Below, piece by piece: positions 60,333 to 64,000 of a DNA stretch of 64,000 nucleotides. Within the stretch, counting starts at the first letter, position 1. The number at the start of each line of letters is the position of its first letter. Location: assembly GCA_045545795.1 (NCBI GenBank), contig JAZQBN010000103.1, positions 72,863 through 136,862 of the forward strand, given 5' to 3'. The position numbers and the translations under genes are program-made. This DNA comes from RGIG8773 sp045545795. Lineage in GTDB: Bacteria; Bacillota; Clostridia; Oscillospirales; Ruminococcaceae. The notes beneath the pieces were generated by a model that worked only from the letters and a program-made list of their open reading frames with translations, made no database searches and was not told where the DNA came from.

Positions 60333-60411
60333 ATTAAAAGTTTCGTCCACCTTTTCAAAGGTGGTGGGTTTCCAAAGGGCAAAGCCCTTTGGTCGCCGCT
60401 CGCAAGCGGCG
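60333..60411 (-). repeat. Hairpin-mosaic fragment, inverted relative to copy A
   Basis: AAAAGTTTCGTCCACCT, GTGGTGGGTTTCCAAAGG and CCCTTTGGTCGC match the reverse complement of the right end of the element at 44688-44956. The stem between them differs (CCACCTTT/AAAGGTGG here, CAAAACAAACGC and complement there). Confidence 0.75.
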
Positions 60412-60554
60412 AAATTCCCCTTGCCGTCAAAAACGGAGAAAGGGGTGAGGAAACCGATAGGTTTCCGAGGGGAAGCGGACACGACCGCTTCCCCTTGTTA
60501 CAGTTACGCAACAAATTCATCTCTAAAACGTGCCGGTGGCACGTTTTAGACGTA

Positions 60555-60793
60555 ACTTTACTTTGAGCGATAACGAATGGCAGTAGCTTCGCTACTGTTA
60601 GGAAATTTCTCTCTTGCAGAAATTTCCTCTTTTGAAGCTATCGCTTCAAAATTCACCTTTTAGAGGCACTTTTCAGGCAGCGCCTGCGGGCGCAAGAAAG
60701 TTTTTCGCCCTCCTGCTCAAAACAAACAAGTTTGTTTGCGACTCAGGGGCGTTGCCCCCAAGACCCCCACCAAAGGGAACAAGTTCCCTTTGG
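60555..60793 (+). repeat. Hairpin-mosaic element, copy B
   Basis: Same ordered hairpins as copy A: 60581-60597 (loop TTC), 60601-60627 (loop CTCTTGC), 60630-60651, 60680-60693 (loop TGCG), 60720-60737 (loop AA) and 60770-60793. About 30 bases around CTCAAAACAAACAAGTTTGT are identical between copies, while stem arms differ and remain complementary. Confidence 0.85.
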
Positions 60794-60948
60794 AAACCCA
60801 TAATCGCTTCGCTAACACTATAACAAATCGTGTAAATTATAATTTATATTAGTAATTCTGAAACATAATCTTCGTATTTTGCTTTGCTTTTTATGATAAA
60901 TAAACAAAGCGGCCGTCTATATTTTTATCCCAAAATGACGGAATAATA

Positions 60949-60976
60949 TTGATTTTTTTCATTTTTGTGGTATAAT
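60949..60976 (+). promoter_or_regulatory. serS promoter
   Basis: -35 TTGATT (60949-60954), 16-bp spacer, -10 TATAAT (60971-60976), 35 bp upstream of the serS start. No T-box motif is seen upstream. Confidence 0.7.
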
Positions 60977-61011
60977 TAATATATCTACAATTATGCAAAG
61001 GAAGTTTATTT

Positions 61012-62301
61012 ATGCTCGATATCAGGTTCGTCCGCGAAAATCCGGACGTCGTTAAAGAAAACATTAAAAAGAAATTTCAGGACTCTAAGCTCCCTCTCGT
61101 TGACGAGGTTATCGCCCTCGACACTGAGCTTCGTGCCGCTAAGACAGAAGCTGATGAGCTCCGTGCCAACAGAAACAAGGTTTCCAAGGAAATCGGCGGT
61201 CTGATGGCTCAGGGCAAGAAGGAGGAAGCTGAGGAAGCTAAGAAGAAGGTTACTCAGTACGCTGACCAGCTTGCTGCTCTCGAAGTCAAGGAGGCTGAGC
61301 TTGAAGAAAAGCTCACCAAGAATATGATGATTATCCCTAACATCATCGACGACAGCGTGCCAATCGGTAAGGACGACTCCGAAAACGTTGAACTTGAAAA
61401 GTTCGGTGAACCTGTTGTTCCCGATTTTGAAGTTCCATACCACACAGATATCCTCGAAAAGCTTGACGGTATCGACCTTGACGCTGCAAGAAAGGTTGCA
61501 GGCAACGGCTTCTACTACCTTATGGGCGATATCGCAAGACTCCACAGTGCAGTAATCGCCTACGCCCGTGACTTTATGATTAACAGGGGCTTCACATACT
61601 GCGTACCACCATTTATGATTAGAAGCAACGTTGTTACAGGCGTTATGAGCTTTGCTGAAATGGACGCTATGATGTACAAGATTGAGGGCGAGGATCTCTA
61701 CCTTATCGGTACTTCCGAGCACTCTATGATTGGTAAATATATCGACACAATCGTGCAGGAAAAGACCCTTCCTCACACCCTCACAAGCTACTCCCCCTGC
61801 TTCCGTAAGGAAAAGGGTGCTCACGGTATCGAGGAAAGAGGCGTGTACCGTATCCACCAGTTGGAAAAGCAGGAAATGATTGTTATCTGTAAGCCTGAGG
61901 ACAGTATGGACTGGTTCCACAAGCTCTGGAGAAACACTGTTGACCTGTTCGTTTCAATGGACATTCCTGTTCGTACAATTGAGTGCTGCTCAGGCGACCT
62001 TGCTGATTTGAAGGTCAAGTCCTACGACGTTGAAGCGTGGTCTCCAAGACAGAAGAAATATTTCGAAGTGGGCAGCTGCTCCAACCTTGGTGATGCTCAG
62101 GCAAGACGTCTCAAAATCCGTGTGAACGGTGAGGACGGCAAGAAGTATTTCGCCCACACTCTCAACAACACGGTTGTTGCTCCTCCGAGAATGCTTATCG
62201 CATTTGTAGAAAACAACCTCTGTGAGGACGGCTCGGTTAAAATCCCTGAGGTGCTCAGACCTTATATGGGCGGACTTGAAAAAATTGTTCCTAAGAAGTA
62301 A
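61012..62301 (+). CDS. serS: Seryl-tRNA synthetase
   Basis: Charges tRNA-Ser. An N-terminal coiled-coil arm (about 28-105) precedes the class-II core; motif 2 is FRKEKGAHGIEERGVYRIHQLEKQE and motif 3 is near NGEDGKKYFAHTLNNTVVAPPRM. 429 residues. The usual Ser-specific TXE loop reads IGTSEHSM. AAGGAAG precedes the ATG. Confidence 0.96.
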   Translation: MLDIRFVRENPDVVKENIKKKFQDSKLPLVDEVIALDTELRAAKTEADELRANRNKVSKEIGGLMAQGKKEEAEEAKKKVTQYADQLAALEVKEAELEEKLTKNMMIIPNIIDDSVPIGKDDSENVELEKFGEPVVPDFEVPYHTDILEKLDGIDLDAARKVAGNGFYYLMGDIARLHSAVIAYARDFMINRGFTYCVPPFMIRSNVVTGVMSFAEMDAMMYKIEGEDLYLIGTSEHSMIGKYIDTIVQEKTLPHTLTSYSPCFRKEKGAHGIEERGVYRIHQLEKQEMIVICKPEDSMDWFHKLWRNTVDLFVSMDIPVRTIECCSGDLADLKVKSYDVEAWSPRQKKYFEVGSCSNLGDAQARRLKIRVNGEDGKKYFAHTLNNTVVAPPRMLIAFVENNLCEDGSVKIPEVLRPYMGGLEKIVPKK

Positions 62302-62339
62302 GCGTTTGATTTACGCAAAAATTTTGAGGAGGTTTCCTT

Positions 62340-63794
62340 ATGAAAAATTTAACAATCCGTAATAAGTTATTGGTAGTAAGCGGCGTAATCCTTGCGTGTG
62401 TAGCTACTATGGTTATCGGTGTAAGAGCCGCTCTCGGCTCTGTTGTGAAGCACTTTGACGAGCTTTACTCCAAGGTTGTGCAGACAGAAGAAATTACTGC
62501 TCTTTATGACAAGGCTCAGGGTTATGTAACTTCTGCATCTGTATTTATGATTGTGATGACTGCTGTTCTTGTTATCGCAGGCGCAATTCTTATGACTATC
62601 ACCATAAGAACAATCCGCAAGGGCGTTCAGGAATGTATGCGCGCAGCTGAAAAAATGGCTGACGGTGACTTTATGGTTGATATCACCTACACCTCCAAGG
62701 ACGAAATCGGACGTCTTGCAGAAGCTATGCGTTCCCTTTCCGACCGTACAGGCAGAGTAATTTCCGATATCGACCAGATGATGGGCAAGGCTGCTGAGGG
62801 TGACCTTAATGCGAAGTCCAACAACGAAATGATGTATATCGGTTCTTTCGGTCATATCCTCGCTTCCATAAAGAACCTTATTTCCAAGCTTAACGGCACT
62901 ATGACAAGCATCAACAACGCCGCCGAACAGGTTGCGGCTGGCTCTGAACAGGTTTCGGGTGGTGCTCAGGCTCTTTCTCAGGGTGCAACAGAACAGGCTT
63001 CCTCCATTCAGGAACTTGCGGCTACAATCAATGTTATCGCTGATATGATTAATGTCAACGCTGATGACGCTGCCGAAGCAAGTGCAAAGACCAACGAAGC
63101 AGGTGCTCAGATGCAGCAGGCTACCCTTAAGATGGAAGAACTCGTTAAGGCTATGGAAGAAATCAGCACCTCCTCCGACGAAACAAAGAAGATTATCAAG
63201 ACTATCGAAGATATCGCATTCCAGACAAATATCCTCGCTCTCAATGCCGCTGTTGAAGCTGCAAGAGCAGGCGCAGCAGGTAAGGGCTTCGCAGTTGTTG
63301 CTGACGAAGTAAGAAACCTCGCAAGCAAGTCCGCAGAGGCTGCTAAGAATACAACCGCTATGATTGAGGGAACAGTCGTTGCTATCGAAAAGGGTAACGC
63401 TCTCGTTGACGAGGTTGCCGAAAAGATGGGCGTTGTTGCGGAAGCAGCAGGCAGGGTTGCAGTTATCAACGGCAAAATCTCTGAAGCTTCAAAGGAAGCA
63501 GCAGATTCTATCGTTCAGGTTACAGTCGGCGTAGACCAGATTTCTGAGGTCGTTCAGACTAACTCCGCTACAGCTGAACAAAGTGCGGCAGCTTCCGAAG
63601 AACTTTCCGGTCAGTCACAGCTCCTCCGTGACCTCGTTTCTGAATTCCAGCTTGCTGATGAGGATGCAGACAGCAACGATGACGACTATAGCTATAACAG
63701 CTACAACAGCTTCGATGAATCCCCCGCTCCCGTAAACGACGATAACGAATTCGGTGGCAGCTTCGACGACGCCTTCTTCGGCGAAGAAGTATAA
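62340..63794 (+). CDS. Methyl-accepting chemotaxis protein with minimal sensor loop
   Basis: 484-residue chemoreceptor. Membrane helices at about 9-32 and 65-88 leave an outside loop of only about 30 residues. A HAMP-like region (about 88-150) is followed by the signalling domain, tip DIAFQTNILALNAAVEAARAGAAGKGFAVVADEVRNLA at 291-328. The last 40 residues are Asp/Ser/Tyr-rich. AGGAGG precedes the ATG. It starts 38 bp after serS, with no obvious promoter between. It feeds the CheY/CheC/CheD system encoded at the other end of the window. Confidence 0.92.
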   Translation: MKNLTIRNKLLVVSGVILACVATMVIGVRAALGSVVKHFDELYSKVVQTEEITALYDKAQGYVTSASVFMIVMTAVLVIAGAILMTITIRTIRKGVQECMRAAEKMADGDFMVDITYTSKDEIGRLAEAMRSLSDRTGRVISDIDQMMGKAAEGDLNAKSNNEMMYIGSFGHILASIKNLISKLNGTMTSINNAAEQVAAGSEQVSGGAQALSQGATEQASSIQELAATINVIADMINVNADDAAEASAKTNEAGAQMQQATLKMEELVKAMEEISTSSDETKKIIKTIEDIAFQTNILALNAAVEAARAGAAGKGFAVVADEVRNLASKSAEAAKNTTAMIEGTVVAIEKGNALVDEVAEKMGVVAEAAGRVAVINGKISEASKEAADSIVQVTVGVDQISEVVQTNSATAEQSAAASEELSGQSQLLRDLVSEFQLADEDADSNDDDYSYNSYNSFDESPAPVNDDNEFGGSFDDAFFGEEV

Positions 63795-63809
63795 TAATTC
63801 AACTAACTA

Positions 63810-64000
63810 TTATGGAGAGCTATTGAGGGAGACCCTTTTGTAAAAGGGTCCTCCCTCAAACTCCCTCCCTAAAACTTTTAATGTAAAATACCCTCATAGG
63901 GCAAAAGCCCTATGATGTTATTTTAGACTGAAAGTCTTTGGAAAGGGGTCTGGGGAAGAACCTTTCTACAGAAAGGTTCTTCCCCAGTGGTTCTCCATAA
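63810..64000. mobile_element. 191-bp hairpin element with terminal inverted repeats
   Basis: TTATGGAGA (63810-63818) and TCTCCATAA (63992-64000) form the ends. Inside are TGAGGGAG..CTCCCTCA with an inner ACCCTTTT/AAAAGGGT (63824-63858); TCATAGGGC/GCCCTATGA nested in TAAAATA/TATTTTA (63885-63923); GACT-GAA-AGTC (63926-63936); and an 18-bp perfect stem (63950-63987). No coding frame. The right end coincides with the window edge, so the element may continue. Confidence 0.65.

Larger units (their letters stand above)
60287..60845. mobile_element. 559-bp hairpin-mosaic element with terminal inverted repeats (MITE-like)
   Basis: Left end 60287-60324 and right end 60811-60845 are inverted repeats: both read AAATTATAATTTA, then (after a 3-base insertion on the left) CACGATTTGTT and AGTGTTAGC, with two mismatches. 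The interior is a chain of perfect hairpins, e.g. 60347-60364, 60372-60392, 60394-60411, 60449-60466, 60469-60494 and 60524-60548, followed by a full module homologous to 44688-44956. No transposase gene. This accounts for nearly all of the 773-bp gap before serS. Confidence 0.75.

Noticed and set aside
60297..60823. Short frames within the MITE-like element
   Set aside because: They follow hairpin arms in both directions and end at element borders; no conserved protein features.

Overview
The window looks like the chromosome of a motile, low-GC, Gram-positive anaerobe of the Clostridia, most likely Oscillospiraceae/Ruminococcaceae. The evidence is a Bacillus/Clostridium-type fla/che operon (FliY, CheC, CheD, FlbD, no P- or L-ring genes), strong AGGAGG-type ribosome sites with several TTG/GTG starts, consensus sigma-A promoters, a secreted GH5 cellulase, and glycogen phosphorylase plus a cytoplasmic pullulanase. 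No rRNA, tRNA, CRISPR array, transposase or phage gene was seen. The family-level placement is inference.

Layout. (1) 1-1107: 3-prime part of glgP on the plus strand, ending at back-to-back terminators. (2) 28670-1302, minus strand: one ~27 kb flagellar/chemotaxis operon in the order flgB flgC fliE fliF fliG fliH fliI fliJ fliK flgD, TIGR02530-like gene, flgE flbD motA motB fliM fliY cheY fliO fliP fliQ fliR flhB flhA sigD flgF flgG, GH5 cellulase, cheC cheD. A consensus promoter precedes flgB. flhF, flhG, fliL, cheA, cheB and cheW are missing from their usual places. (3) 43642-29051, minus strand: all enzymes from glutamate to arginine by the cyclic route (argG, argH, argC, argJ, argB, argD, argF), interleaved with two lipoproteins, a four-helix-bundle (23S IVP family) gene, small membrane proteins, a lipase-like protein and an alpha/beta hydrolase. 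(4) 44652-45015: phosphoesterase and purine nucleoside phosphorylase. (5) 47928-45964 pullulanase and 50118-48178 metG, followed upstream by a 700-bp non-coding stretch with a likely small RNA. (6) 55821-50827, minus strand: an HExxH protein and a compact acyl ligase / carrier protein / condensation domain / hydrolase cluster. (7) 56236-63794, plus strand: EF-G paralogue, two exported or membrane proteins, serS, and a chemoreceptor with a tiny sensor loop.

The most unusual content is non-coding. Hairpin-rich mosaic elements occur at 44688-44956, 60287-60845 and 63810-64000, with shorter relatives at 53321-53429 and in flagellar operon gaps. Two copies of one module keep perfect stems although 11 base pairs differ, each changed on both arms. 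A second class is short arrays with a 7-bp period. Five copies of an AATTCGC-type array sit around argJ, a small membrane-protein gene, the four-helix-bundle gene, argC and punA; a GGAGTTA-type array sits on both sides of pulA; one TATTCAC-type array lies near 50740. The pairing of heptad arrays with an IVP-family gene, and the covarying hairpin mosaics, are the best candidates here for an undescribed mobile or structured-RNA system.
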